Shown here: one piece after another, positions 52,590 to 64,000 of the stretch
Position numbering within the stretch: the stretch's first letter is position 1
Layout of the letters: every line of letters begins with the position of its first letter
Assembly: GCF_000002985.6 (NCBI RefSeq)
Contig: NC_003284.9
Coordinates: 12,834,001-12,898,000 of the forward strand
Direction of reading: 5' to 3'
Source of the DNA: Caenorhabditis elegans
Lineage: Eukaryota; Nematoda; Chromadorea; Rhabditida; Rhabditidae
DNA length: 64,000 nucleotides
Made by a program: the position numbers and the translations under genes
Notes under the pieces: model-generated
What the model saw: the letters and a program-made list of their open reading frames with translations, nothing else
What the model was told of the DNA's origin: nothing
Databases searched by the model: none

Positions 52590-53640
52590 CGTTATTCATT
52601 AATTTCGTCATTCCACAATCTCTAGAGAATCGAATGTGCTTAGAAAGGTATGCGATTTGTTAGAAAATTTAAAAAATCTATAACTAAAGTTATGACAGCT
52701 GTGTGACGTCAAGATTATACCATATTTCCTCTATTAGAAGGGCGCCTCTATCAGTATTGGACTCTCTAATTGTATTGCATCTGAATAAGTGTCCGAAAAT
52801 TAGTATTGCATGCTAATGGCTTTTACTAATAGAATGAATACGGTTTACTGAAAGGTCTAAAGTGATAAAAATTTCATTTAGATAAAAAATCGAAAAACAT
52901 ATTTGATTTTTTGTATTCAGTGGTATTCAGTGGCAGAACAAAACTAATGGGGGAGAGAAGTATTATGAACGCAGTTCTATTCGAACTTCAACTCTACACT
53001 TCACGTGTACTCTACACTCGAACCATATGTAGTAGAGCTACGTGTAATAATATGGAAAATATGGAAAGATATAACATTTTATTTTAGTAGTAAGCACTAA
53101 TCAGAAGGCTTAACCGTTAATCACTGACTTCGTCATTCCCTAGTGAAGTGTGGTATTTTAAAGAATTTGTTATTTGTTATCAAAAGATTCCGGCAAATTT
53201 GGCAAATCGGCAGATTGCCGGACTGCAGAACCTGCCGAAAATATTTAGAAGCATTTTTTAAAATCTAAAACGCTTAAAGCTGTCGATTTTTGGCATTTTC
53301 CCCCATTCTGTTTTGGTTTTTTAAATGGAACTTCCTTATTTTATTAGTGGTAGTTATAAGAAGCTTTATAATATACGCGCAATTTTTAATTCTAAATTCT
53401 AAAATAAAATTTAAAACAACAATTTGTCAAAAAACGGAAGAAAACTTTTATTTGTAGTTGGCCAATAAATATTTTTGCCCATGAAAGATAAATCGTGAAA
53501 AGGAAATTAAAAATCATATACTGAAAAACTTAACAGCTAAGCAGTGTTCAAAAACCTCTAATCATAAAACAAAACTGGTAATCAGTAGCTGCGTCATTAC
53601 ACGATCTCAAGAGATTTTTATTTGTTACAACGAATATGTG
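52590..53640. repeat. Three diverged copies of a TCGTCATT-centred motif about 0.5 kb apart
   Basis: Similar blocks occur at about 52590-52650, 53090-53150 and 53555-53625. Each contains TAATCA/TTAAT-type sequence and then TTCGTCATTCC, TTCGTCATTCC or TGCGTCATTAC. In two of them ATCTC(T/A)AGAGA follows. They suggest old 0.5-kb tandem duplications. The match is by eye only. Confidence 0.4.
52718..52846. mobile_element. Small MITE, CCATATTTCCTCTATTAG ends
   Basis: The left end CCATATTTCCTCTATTAGAA and the right end TACTAATAGAATGAATACGG are imperfect inverted repeats. The interior has CTCTATCAGTATTGGACTCT and GTCCGAAAATTAGTATTGCA. The latter echoes AAACTAATTTTCGGACAC in the element at 1372-1780, so they belong to one family. 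Confidence 0.6.
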
Positions 53641-55939
53641 AAAAGAGAGGAATTTTTACAAGCATGTACAATGAGCAAATTAAAGTTAAAATTAAAACCG
53701 AAAATGTCAAAATTGCATTTTCAAGAGTTGATACAGGAAATTCAAAATATAATTACTGGCATGATTGATACGAAAATAATAATTTATATTTGTAAACAAA
53801 AGCTTTTATAGTTTCAAATACTGAAAAAAAGTCAATAACGAAAAAGAAAACTACAGGCAGTATTACAAAAATGATTTTTATTTTTGGGTAATTTATTTGC
53901 TTTCCTTAGTTTTTTTTGTACTTGTCAGCAATTTTTCATTTTATATTTTACTGACGGAGATTGGGTAAAACATAACATATTTAACTTCTTTTACCTTTCG
54001 AAATGGAATGTTTCATTTATAAAAATCACTATTTGAAAAATCAAACTAGTTACCCTTTATGTATAAATTTCATACACCTAGACAATAGATCCACTATCAC
54101 CGGAAGCAAACATTCTGCAGAAGGTTGACACGACGGAAATTGGGGGTTCAATAAAAATTGTTATTATGAAGTGTGGGAGAAATCGAGGAAGCTTGATTTC
54201 CAAAAAAAAAAAACTGAAAGAGCATTCACAAAACTTATTTCATGGGAAAAATCTGACAAGTCTAAAATATGCCACATTTTGAAGTTATAATTGTTGATAT
54301 ATAAGCTTTTCTTGTGTGGTATTCTTTTTTTCAATAACAAGCTCGATTTATTTTTTTTTGAAAATTTTACTACAAAAATCCACCGCTCAAAAAAGCAAAC
54401 TCGGCGACCAGGTGAAAAAGATAACACCGGTGACTGAGAAGTGTGAGAATTGATAGAAAAGTGTGCAATACTACATGTCTATGGTAGCTTTTCGCTTAAA
54501 CTCCGCCCTACATTGACTTTGATTGCTTTTCTTAGCTCCATAACAATAACTTCTAATAGCCTTGAATATGCCAATTTGTAGTTTACCTAGATTCAATATC
54601 TGCTTTAAAAAAATACATGATGAAACAAAAAAAAATACAGAAATGAATTTGGGAGATTCTGAATTAAAAATTTTGAATCAGGAAAACAAATTGAAGAAAG
54701 TTAGAACAAACAACTTAAGAAGTCGGGTTGTAAATCCGAAAAGGTAAAAGTCAAAACAAATTCTGTTGGCTTTGCGTTGGAATGTTGAGCATGCTCGCTT
54801 TCTCGTTAGCAACGGATTAGATTCTCTTTTGTCCAGATCCGATTCCGCGCGCTATTCAGGTGGAACTAGAAATATTCATTAAACGGATTAGTGTCTGGCA
54901 CATACACATATTAAAGGTGAAGGCAGTAGGTTCTAACAAACAAGAAACTGAAATCAAACAATGACTATGTGAATTTTTGAGGAGAACAACATTCCGATAA
55001 ACAATAAGACCGCGGCATCGAATTTAAAGTATAAACAAAACAGAAGATTAATCAACATTTCAAAGGTCAAGTTCAAAAATCCGGATTCAGCAACAAATCT
55101 ATTGAACATTTAAAAAAAACAGGTAAATTGTACCTCTTGAAATAATCTTCAGAACGAACCTAGAACACAAACAGAAAATTTAATTTTTTTTCGTAGCATT
55201 GATTTCATAATTTTCAAAAATGGTTTCACTTTATATCACTCTTGACGAAAACTTTAGAGAAGTGTAGATCGAATTATTAATTCAAACATTGCAAAAGTTT
55301 TACTTATAAAAATATATTTTTAAATTAACATACATATTTTAGTGTTACGTGGTATTTTTGTTCTAAAGTGACGTTAGTTTTGCAAAATTGCCATGTAAAA
55401 AATCTCAACATTCAATTTTTTTGTTGTTCCTTATTCGTTAATCCTTATTTTAACAACAAAAACTGTACTTTAGAACTGTCCTGCCTCCAAATTCTCTACA
55501 GTTATTATCTTCACTAACTATAGAGAAATGGGCAAAAAAATTGAACATCAAAACAAAAGCTTCGTGTTACAAACAATAGTTTACTTGGCTCTGAGCCAAG
55601 TATTGGGCAGTTTGATCTTCTTGATTAAATTAAACCGGAATCACTCTTACAGATCAGGTGCCACAGCTGAGTGCGGTTTTGGCTGAAATCCCCCATTTTC
55701 TCTGTCTCGCCACTCTCTCGACATACACACACCCAAATCTCGCTTGTTATCGCCTTGTCCATCCACCGCTGACTGACCACCACAATTCTTTTTTTTTTTG
55801 CTGTCTCTAGTTCTGTCGTTTCAATCGACCAACAGGCAGGAGGAGCCTCAGTTTTGCTTGCTATTTCATCACATTTTTTCTCTCTGTCTCGGCTAGTTTG
55901 GTCGAAAGCGTCTACCGCGAAAACCCCACGGCGTTTTGT

Positions 55940-56021
55940 GCAACGATGTCCGAGTGGTTAAGGAGATGGACTTGAAATCCATTGGGCTTTGCCCGCGTAG
56001 GTTCGATTCCTGCTCGTTGCG
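55940..56021 (+). tRNA. tRNA-Ser (TGA)
   Basis: An 82-nt class II tRNA with acceptor stem GCAACGA/TCGTTGC, a TGTCCGAGTGG A-box and anticodon stem TGGA/TCCA enclosing TGA. The variable arm is GGGCTTTGCCC, and GGTTCGATTCC is the B-box and T arm. A T-run terminator follows at about 56026. There is no intron. It is divergent in type from, and 264 bp from, the tRNA-Ala on the other strand. Confidence 0.97.
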
Positions 56022-56284
56022 TAAGTTTTTGTTGAAATGTTTCCCATCGAAGCGGGCATTTTTTTTCTTGCTGTGTTTTTTGTTAACATGAATGAAAGGA
56101 AGAAATCATAATGGTATAAAAACCTATATTTAATCACACTAAGTCTTGCAACACTTGGGAAGACTCTGATATTATATCTTTTTGCGCATTTTTTTTCGAT
56201 TGTGAATAAAAACTTTACCGGAAAGAATTAATGAAACGTGAACTCACAAAAAGTCTCACAAAAACAAACAATGAAAAAGAGATT

Positions 56285-56356
56285 TGGAGGCACGGGGAAT
56301 TGAACCCCGGACTTCTCGCATGCGAAGCGAGCGCTCTACCCCTGAGCTATGCCCCC
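56285..56356 (-). tRNA. tRNA-Ala (CGC)
   Basis: On the minus strand a 72-nt cloverleaf forms with acceptor GGGGGCA/TGCCTCC (one G-U), D arm TAGCTCAGGGG and anticodon stem CTCGC/GCGAG. The loop is TTCGCAT (anticodon CGC), and the T arm is CGGGGTTCAATTCCCCG. The discriminator is A. There is no intron. It is convergent with tRNA-Ser. Confidence 0.97.
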
Positions 56357-56720
56357 ACATTCAAAAGCGTCGCCTAGGGCGTTCAAGAGCGCGACGGAAC
56401 AAGGACACAGGGGGGTAATGATGTTCATCTAATACTAGTTAAATAGAGGTTCTAAAGAAAAGTGAATCACTACAAGACTATTTTGAATGTAGTATGAAGG
56501 AATATAAATAAAAATAAGAACTGTTCTATTTCTTAAGAGATTTCATAAACATTCGAAAATAAAAAATCCCATAGCATATTCAAAAATTTGTTTTCGGCTA
56601 CTTTATAGCGGATTCATTTACGAAGGCAACGTTATAGAATAAGACCAAAACCTGATGAACCAATGGGCATGAAATGGTCGTCATATGCTCCTTAGAATAT
56701 GTCGTAATTGGTGTAACAAA

Positions 56721-56795
56721 CCAGTAGGTAAAAGGAATTGAACATGGGACTCAGATTAGTGTAGATTACTTGCCAAATTGAGCAATCACATTGGA
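56721..56795 (-). pseudogene. tRNA relic
   Basis: On the minus strand GCTCAATTTGGCAAG resembles a D arm or A-box. GTTCAATTCC preceded by GTCCCAT resembles a T arm, at about the right distance. A CTACACTAATCTGAG segment sits at the anticodon-arm position. Stems are broken, so I read it as a decayed tRNA gene or tRNA-derived element 365 bp from tRNA-Ala. Confidence 0.4.
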
Positions 56796-57922
56796 AATGT
56801 ATTATTAGTGGTGTTACGGGTATAATGGTTGAGAGTATAATTTTCAGGTACGCATAAAGGGATAATGTTGCACCTAAGAACATCAAAGTTCATTAATTTT
56901 AAACAATTTTGACAAATTTTGTTGTGCTTAGTTTTCCAAAAACTTTGTCTTGTTGTTTTACAGCACGTAGAAGCGAACTTTTGCAAGGTTTTACTAAAAA
57001 TACGGTACCCTGATTCAGAACAAAAAACATGTGCGAATAACTTTGAAATTCAATAAAACTTGAGTCGTATCACCAACTAAAAGTCATTGAAACGATTATT
57101 TCCAAAGTATTAACTCATAATCATCAGACAAAACTTAACTTACTTTTCTGTAGTACATAGCCACGGACATTCCCTCCAAAATCTCTATTCTAATTTTTGA
57201 AAGCAAATACATGCTGAATACAATGCATTTTTACATTTTAACATGATGCTTTGTAGCCCGCCTCTTCATTTCAAAAAAAAATGCAAATCTGACAAATTGG
57301 ATAAATTGTGTATACCAAATTTGTTTGTAACCTAAGAAGCGTAAAAAAATAGGTTTAGAGATAAATTTGTCAAATAAAGATTACTGTTTAGAATTGAAAT
57401 TATTTGACGAAAGTTTATGAAGATTGCGAAAAGAATTTTAAAAAATTAAAGATAAAGTAGTATCTACAAAAACACAAATTGACTTTTTAGGGCCGCCGTT
57501 TCTTAATTTAAAAATAGTGCCCAAACACAGTTGAATCCTTGTTACCTAATCTACACTATTGGCAGTCGAGTTTTTCATATACAAAGCTGGTCAAAAAAAA
57601 ACATCCTCTTCTAGTTTTTTTTTTTTTAATTTTTTAAAATTGTTCAAACGAGTATAATTCAGAAACTAGACATGTTATCAGAAAATTTTCAACTGTGAAA
57701 AGTCGCAAAATATGCCCAAAAAATAAATTAGAATAATGGAGCTAAGGCATATCCGAGGAGACACCAGTTTAAACGTTTTATCTTTCCTTGTTTACTTATA
57801 GAAAAATTATTAACTACAAGCAATAACAGTTACAATCGATTTAGTAACAGTTGACACTCGTCGAAACGAAGTCACGATATGTCGGCCGCATTTTATCATT
57901 GCATCATTTTATCAGTTAACAT

Positions 57923-57952
57923 TTTATCTTTATTTATCTTTATTTATCTTTA
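57923..57952. repeat. TTTATCTTTA x3 tandem repeat
   Basis: Three perfect head-to-tail copies of a 10-bp unit. Confidence 0.9.
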
Positions 57953-59466
57953 TTTCACCTTCAACATTTGAACAGTTGAATATTTTTGATAGCAAATCTT
58001 GTTTCTGAGATATATTCGTTTGTAAAACAAAATTATCACATATGAAAGGTTTTGTATTTATAAGAGTCGCAAGAAATAGCGCAAAATTACTCGTCTCTAT
58101 ATTTCAGCAGGTTCACAACACATTTTCTATTGCTCCTATGTTTTTCCTCCAAAAACATACTCACAAACCTTTGAACAACACGACTGACGTAATTCAAAAT
58201 CATTTCAGTTCGCGTCCTTCTAGCCAGCAATATTCCAAAATATCACGTTTCTTGTAAATTTTCCAATTGCTTTTTGCCCGGAAAGCCTGATAAATATAAA
58301 AGTTCATCTGAAAATAAGTGTTTCTAAATCACACTGATCCGCTTACAAAAAGTACTGTGATCTTCCAGTGCCTGTTTTGGAAGATTAAATTCACGTTAGT
58401 TCATTCCTTTTTTTTGTATTTTCAAAAACGCAGACAACTTCAAGATCGCTGAAAAAAGTGAAGTTTTAACCAATTTCCGTGTTTCGGCAGAAGCTTTCTT
58501 TCATTTTCAAACGCTGTCGAGTAGTGATCTTGATGAATCTCGTATATGTCCAGGGAAAATAAAGTTTTTTTGTTTTTAAATTTTGTCTGTTGGCATAATT
58601 TTCACTTTAAATTGGGCATTTTCCAATAAAAATAGATATGAAATATTCTTGTTTTTTTTCTTTTTCGTTGTTCAAGTTTCTTATTCAATTTGACTTGTTT
58701 TTTTTTCAAATTTGACCTACAAACACAATTATGAACAAAAGTTGAACAATAAATATGACACCATTCATTTTTATTGTTCAAAGTCATTTTCTCTGTGAAT
58801 TACAGTTCTTGAAGTGGAAGTTTAATGAAACAGGTATGAACAAGTCAGTCATGCAATTCACCGATCGGCAGCTTGTATGTATGTATGATCATCGAATTGT
58901 TCATCCGTCGCCGGACGACCCCCAGGCCGCTGGCGATGCGGTATGAAAAGACAAAGTGCACGTGTTTTCGTGAGGGTAGATCGCCACTCGCCCTTCGCTG
59001 GTTCGCTTCTGTTTGCTTATGTGTCCCCCTCCTTTCGCTGGCTATTTTCGGCACAGACCTGCTCTCGATTTGGGATTCAATACTCTTTACCTTTCATTTT
59101 TCACACTAGTTTCCTTGAATTGTCATGATTCACATATGTACATGTGAATGAGAACCTGAGATGTTTTTGAATCTTTTTATTTTAAAAATATAATGTCCCG
59201 TCCTTTTTTAAAAAAATAGTTTATTTGCGGATGACTTATTCAGCGTGTTGCACCTGTTTTCCGGAAAAAAAAACGTATTTTCCAACATATTTTGTGATCA
59301 TTCACTTGTGGGATTTATGTCCTGCAGGATATTTTTTAATGAAAAAAGAAATTGAATGGTGGCACAAACTTTCAAATCTAAAAAAAAAGATTGTTAAAAA
59401 ACTTATACCACAAAACGTCACGTTTCGTAATACTGTTGCATTATGTTTGATTCATTTATTGTTAAA

Positions 59467-59646
59467 AATTTATAAACAGACATGTAAAACGTGGCTTATT
59501 TTTTAATTTATTTTTTCTTTAAGCTTCTCCCATTCCTGACCTTTCGTTGAAATGTTCATTTATTAGTTCATTTAAAAAATGGGGGAGCTTAAATAAAAAC
59601 AAAATAAAAAATAAGCCACGTTTCACATGTCAGTTTATAAAATTTG
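59467..59646. repeat. 180-bp inverted repeat (small foldback element)
   Basis: The left arm has TTTATAAACAGACATGTAAA and ACGTGGCTTATTTTTTAATT, then AAGCTTCTCCCAT. The right arm mirrors it with ATGGGGGAGCTTAAAT, AAATAAGCCACGT and ACATGTCAGTTTATAAA. A spacer of about 40 bp separates the arms. This looks like a non-autonomous hairpin element; no gene is inside. Confidence 0.8.
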
Positions 59647-59789
59647 ATAATATATGTTCAAAGCAACAAGAAATGTTTTGAAATATATAATTATATGCAA
59701 TATCCGTATAAAAACATTTGCGAGATTTTTCAAAAAAAAAAAGCAGAATCATCAAATAACTTGCTCAAATGCGGAGTAGCGCTAGTGTA

Positions 59790-59860
59790 AAAATTGTTAA
59801 AAACCACTCCAATGGTGTTGAAACAACCAAATATTATATTAAAACGTTCCAAAACATTTG
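59790..59860. repeat. Dispersed repeat, copy 2 (partner at 50128-50200)
   Basis: AAAAACCACTCCAATGGTG followed by AAATATTATATTAAAA aligns with the copy at 50128-50200 with scattered substitutions. Confidence 0.6.
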
Positions 59861-61614
59861 TGAAAGTGTTTTATTATCAGTCAGTCAGAAAGTGGCCACT
59901 GCTTTACTTCTTCCCTGGCGCTACTCCCCTTTTGAGTAAAAAGTGCCAGTGAACCTTTTCTCTTTTTCTCAACACTAACAGGAATCCCACATGTCCAACT
60001 ATCGTAATAAATCATTATAAAAAAATATAGATTTTAAGAATTTTCATACATAGTTTTGGTGAAGTTCCGAATTTTGACCATTTTAGCTCAATAGGAGTAT
60101 TTTTAAAGCTAGGACCAGTGGAAAAAGTGTTCGAACACACCATAATAAAAACTTATTTTTTTGTTGAAATTTTTTGTATTTTTTATTTGTTTGCCCAAAA
60201 GTGGGAAAACCCCGTTCACTTCTATCATAACTCCGAAAGTCGGCCAAAAAATTCTACGATTTTAAAAGTTCAATTACGTTTTGATCATTTTGTTGGAGCA
60301 TCGTAGGAGTTCCATTTTGCCGGAACATTTCAAATTACTCAATTGGTTCTTGTTGCTTGCATTCAACCACAACTATAACTAAAAAGTTACACAAATTATA
60401 AAAAAGAAAACTTTCAGAGAACTTAATTATGAATTTTAGGCTTATTGGACTTGTTGGCTAGTTGGGATAATTCGTCGAAATCCCCAATTTTTGAAATTTT
60501 CAAGTATAAAAAACTGCATTTATTGTAATTGTGTTGCACCTCAAAATCAAAATAGGTATGGTTTTGTTTTACTTATGAGCAAAAACAAATCTTTCGTAAT
60601 TTCCGAGTTGTAGTGTATACTTCTGCTGCAAGCTTTTTTTCAAACTAGTGAGCAAGTGGTCAGAGACAGAACAATTAATAGATGATTTTGTTTTCAAAAA
60701 TAGTCGCCTCCTTGCCGTTTATATATTTATTCGAATAGGCATATCTCACAAAATGCCCAAACACTAGACAACCGTGGACCTTGCTCGCTTAGCTCCCATG
60801 TTTTTCTTTCTATTTATTTTCCAACGGATTTGAAGAAGAGAACAGAGAACATGAAAATTTTCAATTCGCTTTTTCTTCTACAGCTGTTAGTTTATAACTT
60901 GTAAAATTGAATTTATATCAGGTTTGTAATTTTTAATACTTTTTCGTGATCGTAAGTCAAAATTGTCACATTTTCAAAATGAAATTCAAGCTTTCAAAAA
61001 GCAAGATCTTTTGCAAAATATTTTGGCAAACATTAATTTTTGAGACTCTGTAATGGATCGTTTTTTCTAGGAGTGAGACCAATTAGCCCGTTGCAATGTT
61101 CAAATGATGAAAAAGCGAAATGAGCAGTGCGAGCACAAAATAAACAATTAGATTTGCGTCAGCTGCCAAGGTCGGTCGACTTTTATCAGTGGAAACTATT
61201 GTTTCGCGATTTTGATTTGATTCAGTCAAAAATAGCTTTTCGTTGTTCTATTGCTAATCACTAAATATATCGCTTTGAGACTTTTGCAACGAAAAAAAAT
61301 CACTAAACAATTTGACACATCACTGCCTGTTTCTAAAGTTCTGTCGAAAGTTCAGTTGTTTCGCTATCTATTCGTATGCGCATCTAGCATTAAATATCGT
61401 TTTCTTTGCTTCAAAATTACATGCGAATAGTCTATTTTTGCTGAATTTGGACGTAAAGTTAAGGGCTGGATTAGGGGTGCGCGGCGATTGTAAATTTTCG
61501 GCAATCGTCAATTTCGACAATCGCCGAAATTACCGAAGCTTGAATGATAACATTGTTTAGTAAAATGCTCCTACATTTACAAAAAGTATCAAATTTCTAT
61601 TTCCGGCACTTGAC

Positions 61615-61766
61615 GGTTTTCAAAATATCCAGTAATCGGCAATTTCGGCAATTGCCGGTTTTTAAAATATCCGGCAATCAGGAATTTCGGCAATTGCCGG
61701 TTTTCAAAATATCCGGCAATCGGCAATTTCGGCAATGGTCGGTTTTCAAAATTTCTGACAATTGCC
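61615..61766. repeat. 42-bp minisatellite of CGGCAATT sequence
   Basis: Three full 42-bp copies (61615-61656, 61657-61698, 61699-61740) start GGTTTTCAAAATATCC and contain CGGCAATTTCGGCAATTGCC. A partial fourth follows. Diverged CGGCAAT units flank it from about 61480 to 61830. Because 42 is divisible by three, the array leaves a 120-codon open frame with a 14-residue repeat, which I do not regard as a gene. Related CGGCAAAT/GATTGCCGG words occur at 53190-53240. Confidence 0.9.
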
Positions 61767-64000
61767 GGTTTTGGAAATTTTCGGCCATCGACAATTTCAG
61801 CAATTGCCGAAATTGCCGAAAATTGGAATGCCTTGCAAAAAAAAAGAATTACTTAATGCTTTCGAGCGTCCTATTTTTCCTGAAAATAGTTCAAAACTCG
61901 TGTTAAAAGTTTTCTGATTTTTTTTAAACCATTTAGCCTTCTAATCAAAAATTTGGCTATACACTGCTTTTTAACTATCTTAAAACACACTGTTCAAATT
62001 TTCAAAAATTGATTTCAATATGCCTTCGCTTAAATATATATAAATTTTTCATATTTTGGCTCTCAGAAAGCCAAACACATAATATAACAATCAGCTGCAG
62101 ACAATCTCGTGACAATTTTAAATTTTTTCAATTTATTTTGCCTGTTGCGTCTCAGTTGAATTTGTCAGCAAATTGTTTCAATACCATAAAACAAGTGTTG
62201 AATTGAAACAAGAGAAGCGAAAGTGGACGCAATTTGGACTGACCATTTTGTCTACGACCTAACTTCTATTTTTGCTGAAGTCGGATGGTTTTTCGTTCTT
62301 TTTGTTTCTATTACACTTTTTTTAAAAATTCTTGTAAAAATTCGAAATATAATAAAAAATTGCACTAAAAACTCCATTTATAAAAATGTGAAAAAAATAA
62401 TTCAAAGGCTTAGAAAATATCATTCCGTGTCAGGTGCAACCATAAACGTCCCGTGATAGCAGTCGTTTTCTATTTTAAGGGACGGAATGTCTAATTTTAG
62501 ATCTGATTCGGATCATTTCCCATTTTTATCTCTCACTTGGTTTTCACATGTAAAACAATCTATTTTGTAGTTTTTAAAAATAAATTCTTTAATAAATATC
62601 GACAGTTATGACATTTGAGGGCCCAATTTAAGCAATGTGGTAAAAGTAAATTACATGAAAGTATGAGAATTGAATGCAAGCAAAAAAAACTAGGCCAGCT
62701 TCTAGTCATAACATTGACATTTTTTTAACTACTCAAGTTTTGTTGGAAATTGTTCTACATTCGTTCACGTTCTGGGTTTCCAAAAAATATTCAAAACCAC
62801 CCTACATCCAATACCAATACAAGCTCCTCGTTCAACTTCTTAAAAACCTGATGACATCATTTCTCCCATTTCACTGTTCCAATTTAGTAACTACTAGAAG
62901 ATTTCGATTTTTGTTGGAAAAACAAAAAACAACTTGTTGTCTTATTCGTTCCAGAACACATTGTACTACTAGTTTTCTGCTGACACAACTGACATAAGCA
63001 ACAACCAAGACTAGGAGACCACAGGAAATAGAAAAAATAGAGTATATGGGTGCGAGGGAAAGAGAGAGAGAGTCATCTTAAAATATCCAGATTTTTCCTT
63101 CCTTTCTTCCTTTTTTCTTTCCCCTCCATGCTTTCCGATCTATGCGTATTTCCTTAGCCCGTTCGCTTTCTGCTGATTTTTTGTTTACGCAGAGAAAACT
63201 TTGTTGTCTTGTTGTTGTTGGTGCTGAAGCCTTCAACAACTCTCCCCGGTTGACGATGGTGGTGTTGTCTGTTTATGGAAGCTGCCGTTCGTTCACTTCA
63301 ACATGCCGGACCGACTAGTTTTAATTTGACCAACGTTTTCCTATTTTGCTATACTGGTACCGTTCACTACTTGTCCTGCTGAAAATCTTGTACATACATA
63401 TTTTAAATTACATTTTAAAGCTCACGTAAGAATTTGTTGTTTAAAGTTTGCAAAAACTAAGAAACCAAAATACGGGCTTATTTTTTAAATACTTTTTTAA
63501 TGGGTGTTCGATGTTCGTTACATTGCGTTTTTCTAATGAATTTTACGATTTCATTGTAATTTATAGTATTTCCTAGTCATGTAGCTTATTTTTTATGGTC
63601 AAAGTGACCCTAATTAGATTTTAGTGAGAAATTGTAAGTTTTGATTGTCCTGCCATGAAAAACCTGCATAGTATTCAAAAATTTCCAGAATTGGTTTAAA
63701 ACTAAAGTTTCTTCAGAAGCAATATTAATATTCTTCTTGCACCCCGGACCAACCAAATTCAAACTTTACCGAAATTTTTTGCTTATGTGATTTTCTGATA
63801 TTTTTGCTCAGGGTTTTTTAAATACTGTCAACTCTACAAAATCCAGTCTTTTCTGTCCGTCTTGCAACTTCACTACTCTACTTTTACTGCTCATATGTTA
63901 CTTAAGATCAAAGGTACTCATGAAAATACCTGTATAAATAGAGCAAGGGGGTAATAGGAATAATACGGTACATAAAATTTCAGATTTCTTTTCTGATTGA

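Larger units (their letters stand above)
48412..55939. other. 7.5-kb region with no supported protein gene
   Basis: This begins with gpc-1 upstream sequence. A minus-strand frame at 48413-48652 is probably 5' UTR or promoter. The rest is AT-rich with only short random frames. Repeats with recognisable relatives are listed separately (50128-50200, 52590-53640, 52718-52846). The last 300 bp before tRNA-Ser are GC-richer and contain CT-rich runs. Confidence 0.6.
56796..64000. other. Right-hand region with no supported protein gene
   Basis: About 7.2 kb of mostly AT-rich sequence. Frames over 60 codons exist, but none has splice support or a recognisable domain. GC-richer, promoter-like patches lie at 58900-59060 and at 63050-63300 (with (GA)n near 63059 and CT-rich runs). 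They could belong to a gene starting beyond the window. Repeats at 57923-57952, 59467-59646, 59790-59860 and 61615-61766 are listed separately. Confidence 0.55.

Noticed and set aside
61544-61906. 120-codon frame with a 14-residue repeat
   Set aside because: It is produced by the 42-bp minisatellite, whose period is a multiple of three. There is no splice, start-context or homology support.
62223-62456. 77-codon frame with a hydrophobic, membrane-like segment
   Set aside because: It starts at GTG right after an in-frame stop, has no ATG and no splice acceptor upstream, and its Lys/Asn-rich second half fits translated AT-rich DNA.

Overview
The window is nematode nuclear DNA, and I am confident it is Caenorhabditis elegans. 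It is AT-rich, introns are often 40-60 bp with TTTTCAG-type 3' ends, splice acceptors sit just before start codons (trans-splice style), and palindromic MITEs are frequent. Assembled gene models identify known worm genes: an Mi-2-type CHD protein of 1787 residues (chd-3), a branched-chain aminotransferase of 415 residues (bcat-1) and a 62-residue G-protein gamma subunit (gpc-1). From memory these lie on the X chromosome in clones T14G8 and K02A4. That placement is recalled knowledge and cannot be read from the sequence.

Layout. 1-9.3 kb: no convincing protein gene, but a nested MITE, short tandem repeats and a 354-bp palindromic MITE. 9.4-11.3 kb (+): a secreted nitrobindin-like beta-barrel protein with a tRNA-Val(AAC) in its first intron. 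11.8-18.6 kb (-): a small unrecognised two-exon gene downstream of the eight-exon chd-3. 20.6-20.9 kb: an intronless secreted cysteine-rich mini-peptide gene with a TATA box, then tRNA-Pro(TGG). 21.0-22.6 kb: a nearly perfect 1.6-kb inverted repeat carrying a tRNA-like sequence in each arm. 24.0-25.5 kb (+): an F-box/FBA-type protein. 27.2-35.5 kb (+): an ER Hsp110/Grp170 (HYOU1)-like chaperone whose 3.4-kb fourth intron holds two unrecognised genes on the opposite strand. 35.9-43.5 kb: intergenic, with a CRE/E-box cluster and a GC-rich block upstream of bcat-1. 43.5-46.3 kb (+): bcat-1. 47.6-48.4 kb (-): gpc-1. 48.7-64 kb: no credible protein gene, but tRNA-Ser(TGA), tRNA-Ala(CGC), a tRNA relic, MITEs, dispersed repeats and a 42-bp minisatellite.

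The genes do not form one pathway. They are chromatin remodelling (chd-3), ER folding (Grp170-like), branched-chain amino acid metabolism (bcat-1), sensory G-protein signalling (gpc-1), ubiquitin-ligase adaptor (F-box), secreted proteins, and translation (four tRNAs). Possible co-transcription is limited to the two nested antisense genes (225 bp apart) and, more weakly, chd-3 with the small gene after it. Exon boundaries were chosen by hand from splice signals and reading phase. Each reported multi-exon CDS is open throughout and a multiple of three in length.
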